Source: Acanthacorydalis orientalis (lineage: Eukaryota; Arthropoda; Insecta; Megaloptera; Corydalidae). From it: a stretch of DNA of 64,000 nucleotides. The stretch spans positions 19,061,590-19,125,589 of the forward strand of contig CM068316.1 in NCBI GenBank assembly GCA_034766995.1. Reading direction: 5' to 3'. Below, one piece after another: positions 1 through 13,796 of the stretch; the first letter of the stretch is position 1; every line of letters starts with the position of its first letter. Made by a program: the position numbers and the translations under genes. A model generated the notes under the pieces. The model made no database searches. It saw nothing but the letters and a program-made list of their open reading frames with translations, and had not been told where the DNA came from.

Positions 1-2372
<2,372 letters not shown>

Positions 2373-2997
2373 TCAGCTAATTCATTTCGATTTTATTTAC
2401 GGTTGAGTATATGAAATTTTTGATCAAAATTAAATATTTATTTTATATATGACTAATCAAATTGTAATGCAAATATAATTAAATATGTTGTACGTGGTCA
2501 AAAGATTTCAAAAATTATTTCATGGTTTTGGGTAACCAAAAGGTCAACTTTTTTAATTAGCTATTTTTGACAAAATAAAATGCACTTGTAATTGAATTGT
2601 GTGATTAATAATGAGTAATTATTAAAATGAATATGTATACATGTATAAATAAATATATAAGTAATTTAATTTGATCTGTTTAGAATCTATTCATTATAAC
2701 TTTAAATGTAAAAATAAAATTTATATAAAAAATGTGTTATTGTTTTTATTTAAACAATTCCTAAATTTTTATATGAACATAAATATGAAAAATATATTTA
2801 TTAGGTTTGATATTTTAATTTTGAACAATATAGATATCATTTATTAACCCTTAACGGTCGACAATTTTTTTTATACTAGTCACCTATAAGATGATAGAAT
2901 ATAAGCCAAATTTATAGAAAACAATAATAATTAAAACAACAAAAACACTTATGAAAATACAAAAGAAAGCAACTGTTGTATATTTTTGAAATAAAAA

Positions 2998-3213
2998 CTA
3001 ATTTCTATAATTGTACCAAGTATGGTACTTGGTAAAACAATCCCCGAGGTGTAGCAATGGATTCCTTGTACATGTTGAAGTTTGTTTACCACCAATTTTT
3101 CTGTCAGAATATACTCGATAATCCTCACTTCCAGAACAAGTAATATGTAACTTTCTACTTTTAATTTTTTTATGAATGCTTATAAGAACTAATTTTTTAA
3201 GGTACATATACAA
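2998..3213 (-). pseudogene. piggyBac transposase C-terminal fragment
   Basis: Open frame of 71 residues with the spaced cysteines and the ending LHLGDCFTKYHTWYNY, typical of the C-terminal Cys-rich zinc-binding domain of piggyBac transposases. That domain binds the terminal repeats. No DDD catalytic core is present nearby, so this is a remnant. It lies in the expected place, just inside the 3' terminal repeat of the element. Confidence 0.75.
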
Positions 3214-3340
3214 AAAAGCGTGAAATAAACTTGCAAATGGTATTAGGTGATATAAGGTTTATTTTGTAAAATTAATTAAATTATTTGAGGTAGACAAATA
3301 CTTTTTTGAGTTACTATCTATTTCTTGCATCATATATCTC

Positions 3341-5899
3341 GCCTCCATCCCGTCGCGCCTTAGAGAGCAGTCCGTTTGCTGTTTGCGCGGGCAAATGGAA
3401 AATGCCTCGGACGATCCCTCTAAGGTCTCGGTCTAATGACTCCAGTACTGTTTTGGGCGGATGGTCCAGCGTTAGTATATAGAGGAATCAGGGGATGATG
3501 TGCACTGTCGAGAGGTCAAATTTCTGGGCTGGTTTTAGACTAATTCCAGCGACACGCTTCGCACAGACCCTAAGGGCATCTACTGCGCAGCGATTGTCTA
3601 GTCCCTTCCAGGTGCTAAAATCTATCCCCAGGTATTTGATCCTCTCTGTCGCCTCACAGAATCGTACGTCGCGGCCAATTTGCAAATCAGGCTTACGCAC
3701 GTACCACGTCTTCTTGGCGGCCACCACCTCGAATGCAACGCATTTCGGCAATGAGACCTCCATGCCAAGAGCATTTAGGAAGTCGCAAACCATGCCGAGA
3801 AGGCTGTCCGCTTCCGCACTGTCCTTGCCCAGTAAAACAAGGTCGTCGACGAAGGCCAGAAGGGCGACCTTTTCCTCCCTGAGTGGTATCCCAAGTCCAC
3901 TCTCCGCTACTCTCTCCACCAGCGGGTCCATTACCAGGTTAAACAGGAGTGGCGACAGGGGGTCCCCTTGCTTGACGCCTCTATTGACATTCACGTTACA
4001 TATCCCGTCTGAGCACTTGATAGATGTGGTGACGTCCGTGTACGTCTTTCTCACGTATTTGGAGATTTTCTCCGGAACGCCTTTCCTCTCTAATGCGGAC
4101 CTCAGTGCCGAGTGTGGGATCGTGTCGAACGCCTTCGCTATGTCGATCACGATTACCACACACCCTCCCCGTCTCTTTGCTAGACGCAACACTTCGTTTA
4201 AGACAAATACATTCGAGCCTGTACTCCCCCTAGAACAGAACCCCTTTTATCTTAGGCATAGGTTGACCTTTCCTCTCAACCTTGCGTCTAGCAGTGCGGA
4301 GAAGACTCGACTAATTATTGAAGAGATAGTAAGAGGTCTCCAATTGCGAGCCTCTGTCGCGTCCCTATCCCCCTTGGGGATTAGGCATGTCCTGTTCTCT
4401 TTCCAGCTTGCTGGGTAGACCTTATGTGCGGCCACCAGGTTGAACAAGACACTTATTATTCGTGGCACTCCGGTTTTTGTGAGTGTACTGGTCACCACCC
4501 TGTCCGGCCCCGGTGCACTATTGCACTTGCGGCTCTTGAGGTGACGCTCGACCTTGTCTTCAGTGAATTCTGGGAAAATCATCTCAGGTGGCGCCGGAGC
4601 GCATCGCCCTGAGGAGAAAAGGTGTTCTACGTTTTCGACGCCGGACGTGCCCCATAGCTCGTTGTATATCGTCCGGACGTCTCTGATGCACGGTACGGTC
4701 GGCCTGTGTAGCAGGATCCTGCCGTTCTCGTCGACCTCTCCCTTGCAGATCTTGTCTGCTAGCTCCTTTGGGGATTTCTTATAGAGCTCTTGGCAGATTG
4801 CGTAACGGAATTGCCTAAATCTGCCCCTGTTACGTACGACCCGTCTACGAGCTCCCCGATCCGTGCCGTTCGCAAGACCCTCGGTATTCACATTGGTGAG
4901 GTTCCTCAGGTCGACATTGACAAACGTGTTGATCAGGTTTTCAGCCCGAAAAACCGAGCCGCTCTCAGAGAGCGAAGCGCATAGAACCCTGAGGGTTTCG
5001 GCGCAGAGTTTGGCATCGAGTTCGCCTTTGTCCTCCTCCTCTAGGCTAGCTCGAGCGGCAGATAGAAATCTGTCCTTCCAGTCGATTTCCGCGCGGTCGG
5101 AATCGGCAAGGCGAACCTCGCTGCTCACCTCCCGCTGGTCCGTGCCAGGTAGTTCGTCGACCTGAGGAAAGAGTGGCCCTCGTGGCGTAACAACCCTCTC
5201 CTCGTCTGCCTGCGAGTTAGCAGGGCCGGAAAGAGACACACGGGCCGCAGGAGGGGTTGCATATTCGGCCTTAAGACATCGTCTTTTGTCCGAAATCTGC
5301 CTAAACGTCTTGCCCTCCAAATACCTTGCAAGCATCACGTTCGGAAACCGCACGTCCGCTACCTCGTGTTCCCTTGCCCTCAACGTGTTGACCTCGTCCT
5401 CCGACCACACGTTAGCTTCGCGGCCTCTCTTCCTTTTTGACGTCGTCGCAGTCGTGGGTGTCGCTGCTCGGTCTTTATTTCTTGTGTCTAGGTGTGCATG
5501 CCGTTCGTGTTGGGCTAGTCCGCGAAGGGTCCCAAACTCCCTGAGGCACTCTCCGCAGAGGAAGTCACCCGCCGCTGGAGCTACAGGTAACCCCCCGCAC
5601 TTCGGATAGTGGCAACAAACAGAATGAAAACTCCCCCTGAACACTCCGTCGCACTTGCGACACCCCCAGACAGGAATGACACCACTGTGCACACTCTGAT
5701 AATGTCTTGCGAGGTCCTTGCGTGAGTGTAGATACACACTTTTCCCTTTCTTTGTGCACTGGTTACACTTGGTAACTCCATTTGTCCAGGGATGCATTAT
5801 TGCATTTGTCTCCCATCCGTCGCATCTTTCTACGACTACTCTCCATTCATTTATATTTGGCGCTTGTGCTGCTGCGCTGACGAACTGTGGTCCTTCCAT
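3341..5899 (-). pseudogene. R2 protein ORF (zinc fingers, Myb, RT), disabled
   Basis: One reading frame runs from the ATG at 5897-5899 to about 3341, broken by TAA at 4247-4249 and TGA at 3488-3490. Both stops sit where family members usually have Gln (CAA) and Arg (CGA), so single C-to-T changes explain them. Domains in order: three zinc fingers near residues 40-135 (a CCHH finger, a CCHC-like finger with CRKC...CCHYPKC, and a CGEC...HERHAH finger); a Myb-like helix set starting WSEDEVNTLRAREHE; then the RT with CLIPKGD, NWRPLTISS, DIAKAFDT, GVKQGDPLSPLLFNL and the active site AFVDDLVLLG. Three N-terminal fingers place it in the R2-A group as I know that classification. The FVDD motif keeps both aspartates. 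Confidence 0.88.
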
Positions 5900-6375
5900 T
5901 GCTCTGTGACTAGACGTTCATCTGCAATAAATATGGACAGGTTACCGATCATGTTCGTCTTAGAGTGGTTGCCCAGCCACTCGCTCCTTCGGAGGGAGCT
6001 AGGCTCCCCTTCTAGACGGATTCTGTACATCCCAGGCCAGAGGCACTGACCTGAGGGGGTCTAGTCCGAAAATGGAGCGTGCCTCACACATGCGTTAGAG
6101 GGCAGAGCTCCGCATGTGGCTCAAGCTCCCCCAGTAGCGTATTCTCATACCCATACATCTACCGTAGTGGATGTCGACTCAATTAGCCTCCTCCCGTTGG
6201 CTCTCACTCCAGCTTAGTGAGGTTACCGGCCCCAACGTGCTGCTTGGCAGGCAGCGGACGTGGGAGTGAGGCGCTTGTGGATAGTTCGGAGGGGACACTC
6301 CAATTATCCACTTAGCTAAGCGTCGATGCGTGCGATCCTCTCGAGATTCACCATCTCGAGTCAACCATGCTCTCA
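3341..6375 (-). mobile_element. R2 non-LTR retrotransposon, 3'-truncated, outside the rDNA
   Basis: The minus strand begins at 6375, immediately after 28S rRNA gene sequence ending in CTCTCTTAAG, which is the canonical R2 insertion point. About 475 bp of 5' UTR follow, then an ORF with zinc fingers, a Myb-like domain and reverse transcriptase. Homology stops near 3341, shortly after the HLP...ARRDGG stretch of the linker. The restriction-like endonuclease and the 3' UTR are therefore missing. The 5' end contains a perfect 8 bp hairpin (CTCGAGAT / ATCTCGAG, 6341-6363). R2 normally sits in 28S genes; this copy is in single-copy DNA within a piggyBac element. Confidence 0.88.
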
Positions 6376-6409
<34 letters not shown>

Positions 6410-6410
6410 T

Positions 6411-6443
<33 letters not shown>

Positions 6444-6480
6444 AAGCACTGGGCAGAAATCACATCGCGTCAACACCCGC
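6376..6480 (-). rRNA. 28S rRNA gene fragment, ectopic (pseudo-rRNA)
   Basis: The minus strand reads GCGGGTGTTGACGCGATGTG, continues through TTTCTGCCCAGTGCTTTGAA and GGCGGGAGTAACTATGACTC, and ends TCTCTTAAG. I recognise this as the highly conserved 28S segment just 5' of the R2 target site. It differs from the usual insect sequence at only a few positions. The fragment stops exactly where R2 elements insert, and R2 5' sequence follows. Only about 105 bases are present, so it is not a functional gene. Upstream (above 6480) the sequence changes abruptly to piggyBac end DNA. Confidence 0.93.
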
Positions 6481-7033
6481 TAAACGAAAATAAATTCTTA
6501 TGTAAACAATATTCTATGTATGTCCTCGTAACAGAGCCTTTCGTTTTCTATTGTACAAATGTGATGTACCCACAACAGAGCCTTTTAACCGTTAAGGGTT
6601 AAATAACAAATATATTTAGAATTAAACGTAATCTAATTTTTAAATTTAATTAATGCAACATAATCAAATGCTGTTCATTGTTTTGACAAAAAGAGACTAT
6701 GTAATCTTGATTATATTATACAGACATTTTATGAATATTGTTTGAAGAAGAGATAAATATAATTACTATCACAAAATTCAAATGATAGTTAAAAACACTG
6801 AATGTTAATACTGTGTTATTGATCTATGAGGAAAAAGTCTAAAACAACCAAATTACACAGGGCAATGTGTGTTAAAATACAATTTAATTAGTAATATTAA
6901 TATTTTATTCATGATTAATTAAAAAATGATCCTCAAGGTATTATAAAAAAAATCTAATTTATTAATATTTGATATAAAACATTATAAAAATATACACATA
7001 CAAATTAATTTATATTAACTTACTTATGGTAAA

Positions 7034-7146
7034 TTATTTTAACTTGCTTGAAGTTATAATACAACAGCCTAAATCCAATAACTGTATATATTCTGAGGCT
7101 CCATCCTGAAGTCTGTAACTGCAGAGCTACAATAAATTGAATTTTG

Positions 7147-7211
<65 letters not shown>

Positions 7212-8458
7212 AATTCAACTTTCAGAGCATTTTATAAATTATCTATAACTGGAAAAATTTGATACAAAAATATTTTTAAAAAATGGAAAAACCTGCACAT
7301 TTTTTATAATTAAATTTTAAAATTAAATACATAAATTTCTATATCTTAATGAAGTGTAAATATATTTCATAAGTTAAAATTTAACATATCCAATATAAGT
7401 TTGAAGAACAATTTCTAAAGTTAAGAACAAATTATTACAAGTCTTGTTTTAAAAAATGGAAAATAAAATTAGTATATTTCAGAAAAAAAGAATTTTGTTG
7501 ATATACTTTTCAAAAAGCAATACTTTACTATGAAAAAATGTTTTGAACCAAATTTCATTAATACTTACTCCTATTTTTTCACAAATTACAGCTTTCTGTT
7601 GTTTATTCATACTTTTAGAAAAAATAATAATTTCATTTAATTGTTCCAATAACTAAAACAAATAGATTAAATTTTATCAATTATTAATTATATAATTATA
7701 ATAGTTGTACAGAATATACATACAATGTGCACATGTTTACAAATAATATAAATCCATACCTGAGAGGCTGCATAAGCTTGTAATATAAATTTTCCCACAA
7801 AACTTTCAAGATCATTATAATTAGCTTGTTTACAAACATCTAGAAATTCTTGTATATACTGATCAGGTATAGTTCCAGTGATTTCTATTATATCATCTTT
7901 ATTAATGGGAACATTTTTTCCTTTAAGACGAGAACAACTTTGAAGGCAAGTGATTGCTCTTCGCATATCACCTCCACTTGTTTCAACTACTTTATTAAGT
8001 GTTTCTTCATCACAAATGACATTTTCTTCTTTGCAAATCATATTCAATCTAAAATAACCATATTTTTTTAAATGACTTATTTAATAATTAATTGCAATTT
8101 TATAACACATATTTTTAAAATTTAATATATTATTTTCATTCATTAGTTTGAGCATACAATTAAAAAGACACACTTAAATGACCACATACCTATCCTTTAT
8201 TTTTTCTTCAGTTAAAGGTTTAAAACGAAATTTACTGCATCTGGATGTTAATGGGGGAATAATTCTGGACACATAATTACAAACTAGACAAAATCTTGTG
8301 TTTTTTGTTTCTTTTTCCATAGTACGTCGTAATGCTGCTTGGGCAGCATGTGTCATTGAATCAGCTTCATCCAATATTATAATTTTAAATGGCGGACAAG
8401 GACTTCCACTTAAATACAAGATGAATTAACAATATAAACAAATTATATACATACATAT

Positions 8459-8513
<55 letters not shown>

Positions 8514-8945
8514 CATATGTATACAAACACTCATTTATAGAGCTGAAAATACATGCTGACTTACTCAGGTCTTCGAGAACTGGTAGAAACTTGAGCAAAT
8601 GTTTTAACTCTATCTCTAATTACTTGAATACCTCTTTCATCAGATGCATTTAATTCTAAAATTCTGAAAATAAATTTAATGAATATTAAACGTATGAAGA
8701 TGATTATATATTATACCTTTCTTTATAAATATCACCAAATAATTGTCGAGATGCAGCTAGAATCGTACTTGTTTTACCAGTACCGGGAGGTCCATAAAAT
8801 AGAAGATTAGGTAAATCAGCACCAGAAAGACATTCTTTTAATACTGAAACTACTTCATTTTGTTCAACAACATCATCTACAAGTCGTGGACGACTACAAT
8901 TTAATATTATGAAATTGGTAAACATTCAGTCAGCATATATGTACG

Positions 8946-9004
<59 letters not shown>

Positions 9005-9221
9005 TATATATACACACACACAAGCATTTTAAATTAAATACGAGCTATATATACATAACTACACAGGCAATTCAACTTAAATATGTGTATAGTATTGGTT
9101 AGAAATATGGATATTATTTAAAACTTAACTATTTTTCAACCCATGGTATTAATTGATTTTTTTTAGTAGGTGCAGACTTCTTTTCCGAAGTACTTTTATT
9201 CCCTTTTAAAAACGCTTGCAT
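7034..9221 (-). CDS. RFC4: Replication factor C subunit 4 (clamp loader ATPase)
   Basis: Seven exons on the minus strand: 9221-9130, 8893-8717, 8663-8565, 8408-8190, 8048-7760, 7652-7569 and 7126-7034. All have GT-AG junctions and matching phases, giving 350 residues (human RFC4 has 363). The N-terminus MQAFLKGNK and then PWVEKYRP is RFC4-specific. The AAA+ parts seen are Walker [11 protein letters not shown], Walker B ILDEADSM, sensor 1 CNYVSRI, the arginine-finger SRC motif ([12 protein letters not shown]) and sensor 2 [10 protein letters not shown]-terminal collar helix domain ends the protein. RFC loads the PCNA ring at primer-template junctions in the nucleus. The first exon ends inside the Tyr codon of YRP, which explains why single-exon predictions miss it. 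TA arrays lie in introns at 8470 and 8948 and just 3' of the last intron boundary at 7152. No frame damage was seen. Confidence 0.96.
7152..7205. repeat. (TA)n microsatellite in RFC4 intron 6
   Basis: About 27 TA units, 26 bp upstream (in gene direction) of the last RFC4 exon, so it lies within the branch-point and polypyrimidine region of that intron. Confidence 0.95.
8470..8506. repeat. (TA)n microsatellite in RFC4 intron 3
   Basis: About 18 TA units flanked by CA/TA-rich sequence, between RFC4 exons 3 and 4. Confidence 0.95.
8948..9020. repeat. (TA)n / (CA)n microsatellite in RFC4 intron 1
   Basis: A compound array: about 23 TA units, then CACACA, more TA and CACACACA. It lies 54 bp upstream (in gene direction) of RFC4 exon 2. 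Confidence 0.95.
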
Positions 9222-9324
9222 TTCATATATTAATGATATATAATTTTTATAAATTCCAAATTTTAAATTCTAATTGTACATTAAAATTCTATTTTTTTTA
9301 CGTTAGTGTTGCGCGCCAATTCAA

Positions 9325-10802
9325 TGACAATCGCTATACCATAGATAAAGACTGCACTATACCAACACAAATATTAAAAAACTACTAGAGGCATATGTAC
9401 ATAATCATAGATAAAAGACTCTCTGTACATAATTAAAGATCACACGGTTTTTCATACAGGCTGTTGTCAATGATTAAAATTGTAGTAGCGAACACGGTAT
9501 TGCTTGTTGGTTGAGCTTTTAATAACGATTTCTGCCACTACGCGACATCACACATAAAGAGGGATACATTTCTACCCACGGTCTTACATACAGGTCTGGT
9601 AACGACGGTTTGAAAACGGTATCGCTTGTTGGTCGATCTTTTTAATAAAAATCTCCACTATTATACAACGCCACCCGTAAAGGCATATACTCTTTCCCTT
9701 ATCTCTCACAGCATAGAGTGAATTTTAAATATGTATTAATAAAAAATTGTTAAATGTGTGCAAGGGCGCGATATTTTTGAAATTTAAATTACTTCATTAT
9801 CTTTTAATACTCAACTTTCATAAAAATTCAATTAGTAAAAAACGCTATTAGAATATTTTTTTTTGTAAATAACTAGAATTTTTTGAAATAATTAATTAGA
9901 GTAATTTATAATAATAGCAGAAAGTTATTGAAACGTTTTTCTTAATAATTTTTTATTATGTGTATGTATTTACATTCAAATTAATTTATTTATATTCCAA
10001 TACTCATCTTCAATATAAAATATTACTGAAAAGTTTTTAATAACTTTTTTTAGGACATATTATACAGGATACAAAAAAAAACATGGTGTACGGAATGATT
10101 CATTGTTTGGTTAATTTCACTAATTTAATTTCAAGTAGAAACTCTTTTTTCCGTTTCAAATTTATCTGGTGAGCATATTGCTTGTTATCAAGCATATATA
10201 ATAAACTATAGCGTATGATAAAATTTGTGAAGCATGGTCTTTACATGGAAATGTAAAATGATAAGAAAGAAATTCTCTCAAGGTATTTTCAAATATATTT
10301 TTGCAAGAAGCACATTTAGAAAAACATACTTCAACATGACGAATGAGGTTCAAAAATGTTGAGATACGAGCGCGGTGACAAGTAAGGTATGGTTAAACAA
10401 GCGTGGGTAGAAGTATATCCCTCTACAGATGGAGTCGCGTAGTGACGAAAATCGTTATTAAAAAGTTCGACCAACAAGTGATACCGTTTTCGTCATTGAA
10501 ATTGCTATTCGTTGCCAGATCTGTATATACGACCGTGCTTCTACCTAACCATACCTTATTTGTCACAGCTCTCGTAATAATAGCGTTTTCCACTAATCAG
10601 ATTTTCATGGAAGTATTAAAAAATAATAAAATGTCAGAGTATTAAAAGATGATAAATGTCGCACACTTAACATTTAACTATTTTGTATTGTTAATACATA
10701 TTTAAAATTAGCGCTATACTGATAAAGATAGAAGAGGGAGTGTATCCCTTTATAGGTGGCGTCGCGTTGTGGCGGGAGATTGTTATTAAAAAAATCGACC
10801 GT
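9325..10802. repeat. Cluster of related inverted-repeat units
   Basis: Four diverged copies of one unit of about 80-100 bp. Two read on the minus strand (about 9500-9585 and 9618-9712) and two on the plus strand (about 10402-10500 and 10725-10802). Shared words in plus orientation are GTATCCCTTTATAGGTGGCG, then CGTTATTAAAAA and TCGACCAACAAGTGATACCG. A partial match to the unit's outer end (CGCTATACCATAGATAAAGA) occurs near 9335. The two facing pairs would make a large fold-back structure. I found no coding potential. It fills most of the 2.2 kb between the RFC4 start and the RpL22 end. Confidence 0.65.
10367..10574. mobile_element. TA-flanked MITE within the inverted-repeat cluster
   Basis: The left end CGAGCGCGGTGACAAGTAAG and right end CTTATTTGTCACAGCTCTCG are imperfect inverted repeats about 28 bp long. 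TA lies directly outside each end (10365-10366 and 10575-10576). At 208 bp with no ORF, this fits a Tc1/mariner-type non-autonomous element. Its body contains one of the units of the surrounding cluster. Confidence 0.65.
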
Positions 10803-11459
10803 GATATTCTTATGCACATTTTAATACATAAAATTACATAATTTAAATTTATTTAAGATATAAACATATACAAATACGTATGTATGTTGGTTGGTTATTG
10901 GGATTTTACGGTTCATACATATTAGGACGAATTCCAACGCATCATAAAAATTCATCTGCTGCTAAGATATGTGATCTGCTCCGGTACGGCCCAACCCACC
11001 CCATATTAGTGTGCAATAACCATAAAACATATGAAGCCAAACAGATTTTTTTCATTGCAATGCAATCCATTTTAATAAGCGAGAGCCTTTAGGGTACTTT
11101 GGCAGCTCTAACACCCGAGAGAGTGTTGGTACATATATACATGTACTGAAAAATATATTTAACGTTTTAAGTTAGTAACAGGATTTTTAGACAAAAATTA
11201 TTTCACAAAATATTGACAATGTTTTTAAACTTTTCTGAAGCCTTTTTTTAAACAGGAATATATTTTTATGTATTTTATATGCATGTTCTACATTAACAAA
11301 ATAAATAAAAATAATTTTGTAACTGTCTCAAGTTTTTAGTATATTATTTCTAAGGGAAAATTATTATATTAATTATTAAACATACAGCATTCAATGGATT
11401 TATAAATGTAATAAAACAAAGGTATGCTCAAAAATTATTCATTGTTTTTAATTTACATT

Positions 11460-12408
11460 TTATTCATTATCATCATCAGTATCATCATCTTGTTGTGAAT
11501 TGATCTGGAAGTAACGGAGTTCATATGCATCTTTCCCCGCAGCTACCACACGTAACCAATCTCTAAGACTATGTTTCTTCAAATATTTTTTCGTTAAATA
11601 TTTCAAATATCTTTTACTAAATGGTACCTAAAAAACACACTTTTGTATATATATACATATGTCTCTCTCTCTCTCTATATATATGTGTGTGTGTGTCCAT
11701 GCATGTATGTATATATATGTACAAATAGTCAAACATCACAATTGAATATTTGACACAAGTACCATAACTTTTTATAAGTACTAAATTTTTATCTTCTAAT
11801 TTTTAAACCGATGCAGTTAAATTTAACTGATATTATAAATGGAACTAACATTAGAAAATAAATACTTTAGTACTTACTAATTTAAATATTCTTTTCATAC
11901 AACATACCTCTGAATTAACAGACAACTTGGTTTTATTACGTTCCAAAGTAACAACATTTCCCAACTGATTTGTTTTCCCATTGATTTTAATTCGTTCTCT
12001 CAAATATTGTTCAAAATTTTGTACATCGAGAATATTGTCTTCAACTGGATGGGTACAGTCTACTGTGAACTTCAGCGAGATTTTCTTCTTTTTTTGTCCA
12101 CCTTTACCTCGTAAAGCATTTCGAACATTTTTGTTTTTTACAGCAACCGTCTGGAATCCACAAAATTGTGTTTGAACCAGACACACAAGTACTCATTAAT
12201 AAACGATAAAAATAAATTTATTTTCACTTTTTTACGAGTATAGAGCATGACATTTTTTGAGGTTTTGTATTACTGATAAATATACATCGTGATACACGAT
12301 CTATGAAAGAATGATACACTTTATAAATTAATAAACATAAACTAAGATGATGAACAAAAATAATTGTGGATAACACATGATTATAAATTAAATACTTACA
12401 GGAGCCAT
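11460..12408 (-). CDS. RpL22: 60S ribosomal protein L22 (eL22)
   Basis: Three exons: 12408-12400 (only Met-Ala-Pro), 12150-11908 and 11627-11460, phase 0 throughout, 139 residues. It contains [20 protein letters not shown], then [40 protein letters not shown] and [20 protein letters not shown], and ends in an acidic tail (DDDTDDDNE). This is the full eL22 fold with its acidic C-terminus. The long Ala/Lys/Pro-rich N-terminal extension of Drosophila RpL22 is absent, so the length is close to the vertebrate protein. The 9-base first coding exon is common for ribosomal protein genes and is supported by the splice donor GTAAGT at 12399. The gene is divergent from SLC35F6, with about 1 kb between the starts. 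Confidence 0.96.
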
Positions 12409-12427
12409 TGTCACACGTTTACGAGAC

Positions 12428-12439
12428 AGGAAAAAGAAG
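12428..12439 (-). promoter_or_regulatory. Likely 5'TOP tract / RpL22 transcription start
   Basis: The minus strand has CTTCTTTTTCCT starting with C at 12439, 31 bases before the RpL22 ATG. An uninterrupted pyrimidine run beginning with C is the terminal oligopyrimidine signature of ribosomal protein mRNAs, which links their translation to TOR signalling. The start position is inferred from this motif; transcript ends were not available. Confidence 0.6.
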
Positions 12440-12604
12440 TTTACCAACGTTTAAAGATAAAACATATTACCCCAAAAGTGGTATAGCCAATGTAAAAAAT
12501 TTTAAATTGTAAACATTCATTTCTCTTCATTTATTTTCGAACATAATTAATTTACTGTAAAAATATAAAAAATGTTTATTTTAATCATTTTGATGTTGTA
12601 ATGA

Positions 12605-12610
<6 letters not shown>

Positions 12611-12666
<56 letters not shown>
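12611..12666. repeat. (TA)n microsatellite
   Basis: About 28 TA units between the divergent RpL22 and SLC35F6 genes, next to a short run of the tetranucleotide CATA. Confidence 0.96.
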
Positions 12667-12677
<11 letters not shown>

Positions 12678-13429
12678 TACATACATACATAATTGGTAAA
12701 AATATAAAATAGATAAGCAAATAAAGATATATAGTGGTAAAATATTGTAAGAGCTAGTGTACACAAAAAATATTTATGAATAAAAAACATTAACATTTTG
12801 TTAAAAAATGATATTAAAAAGTTAATAGTTGTGTACGTAGTTTTTTAATTTTATTATTTCAAATTTTATTCGTTTAGCATGAGAATTTTTAATTATGCGA
12901 CAAATAATTCAATACTATAATTAAATAATTCACTTTTTATGTTCTTTCATAAATTTGCAGATATTTTACTAGAAGGAATATATTCATATGATGTTTATGT
13001 CGAATATCTAAAAAAAATATTTAATTCATTAATTCCACTGTTTACTGGCTTGTATATTGTTTTGTCTGAAATGAAATATATTTTTATAAATAATGAAACA
13101 ATAAGTCATTTTTTAGTTTATAACATTTTTCATAAAGTAAATATTTGAACAGTATGTTTTCTTAAATTTCAACTTTTTGATATAACACATGTTCTATAAA
13201 TAATATTCAACCAATTGTCAAAAATAATCGTGCATCTCTTTCTATAATGTCAATCGTAGATGTCAATGTTGTTATTTTGAACGTCATACGTAGACTTATC
13301 AACATGAGTCACTAATTTGACTGGCCGACTTATTTGTCTAGTTTATAATTGTGCATATTAATTTTTAGCTGCTATTTTTTCGTTTTGTAATTAACTAAAT
13401 TTTATTCTGTATACCTATATTTATAATCG

Positions 13430-13713
13430 ATGGCCTGGACTAAATATCAAATATTTTTGGCTTTTGTTTTAGTTATAACCGGATCTATAAATACTTTAAG
13501 TACAAAGTAAGTTCTTTATTTAATTAAAAAATATATCATATTATAAATAATATTTTTTTAGATGGGCTGATAAATTAAGTTCGGAGGGATCTGATGGCAA
13601 AATAAGAACATTTGAACATCCATTTGTGCAAGCATGTGCAATGTTTTTAGGTGAAATAATGTGCTTATTTGTTTTTAAAGCTGCGTATTTCTATTATAAA
13701 CGAAAACAGGTAA

Positions 13714-13751
<38 letters not shown>

Positions 13752-13752
13752 T

Positions 13753-13796
<44 letters not shown>

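Larger units (their letters stand above)
2844..6602 (-). mobile_element. piggyBac-like element carrying inserted rDNA/R2 sequence
   Basis: The left end reads TTAACCCTTAACGG at 2844 and the right end reads CCGTTAAGGGTTAA ending at 6602. This is the TTAA target plus a 10 bp inverted repeat, as expected for piggyBac. On the minus strand near the left end (2998-3213) is a transposase C-terminal Cys-rich piece. At the right end about 115 bp of subterminal DNA remains, with the word ACAGAGCCTTT twice. Everything between about 3341 and 6480 is foreign: an R2 retrotransposon and its 28S rRNA gene flank. The central transposase region is missing, so the element cannot move by itself. Confidence 0.8.

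Noticed and set aside
3495..4418. 307-codon plus-strand ORF
   Set aside because: It is the antisense shadow of the R2 reverse transcriptase ORF; the minus strand has the recognisable RT motifs.
6376..6480. A functional 28S rRNA gene or rDNA array
   Set aside because: Only about 105 bp of 28S is present, with piggyBac DNA on one side and R2 on the other.
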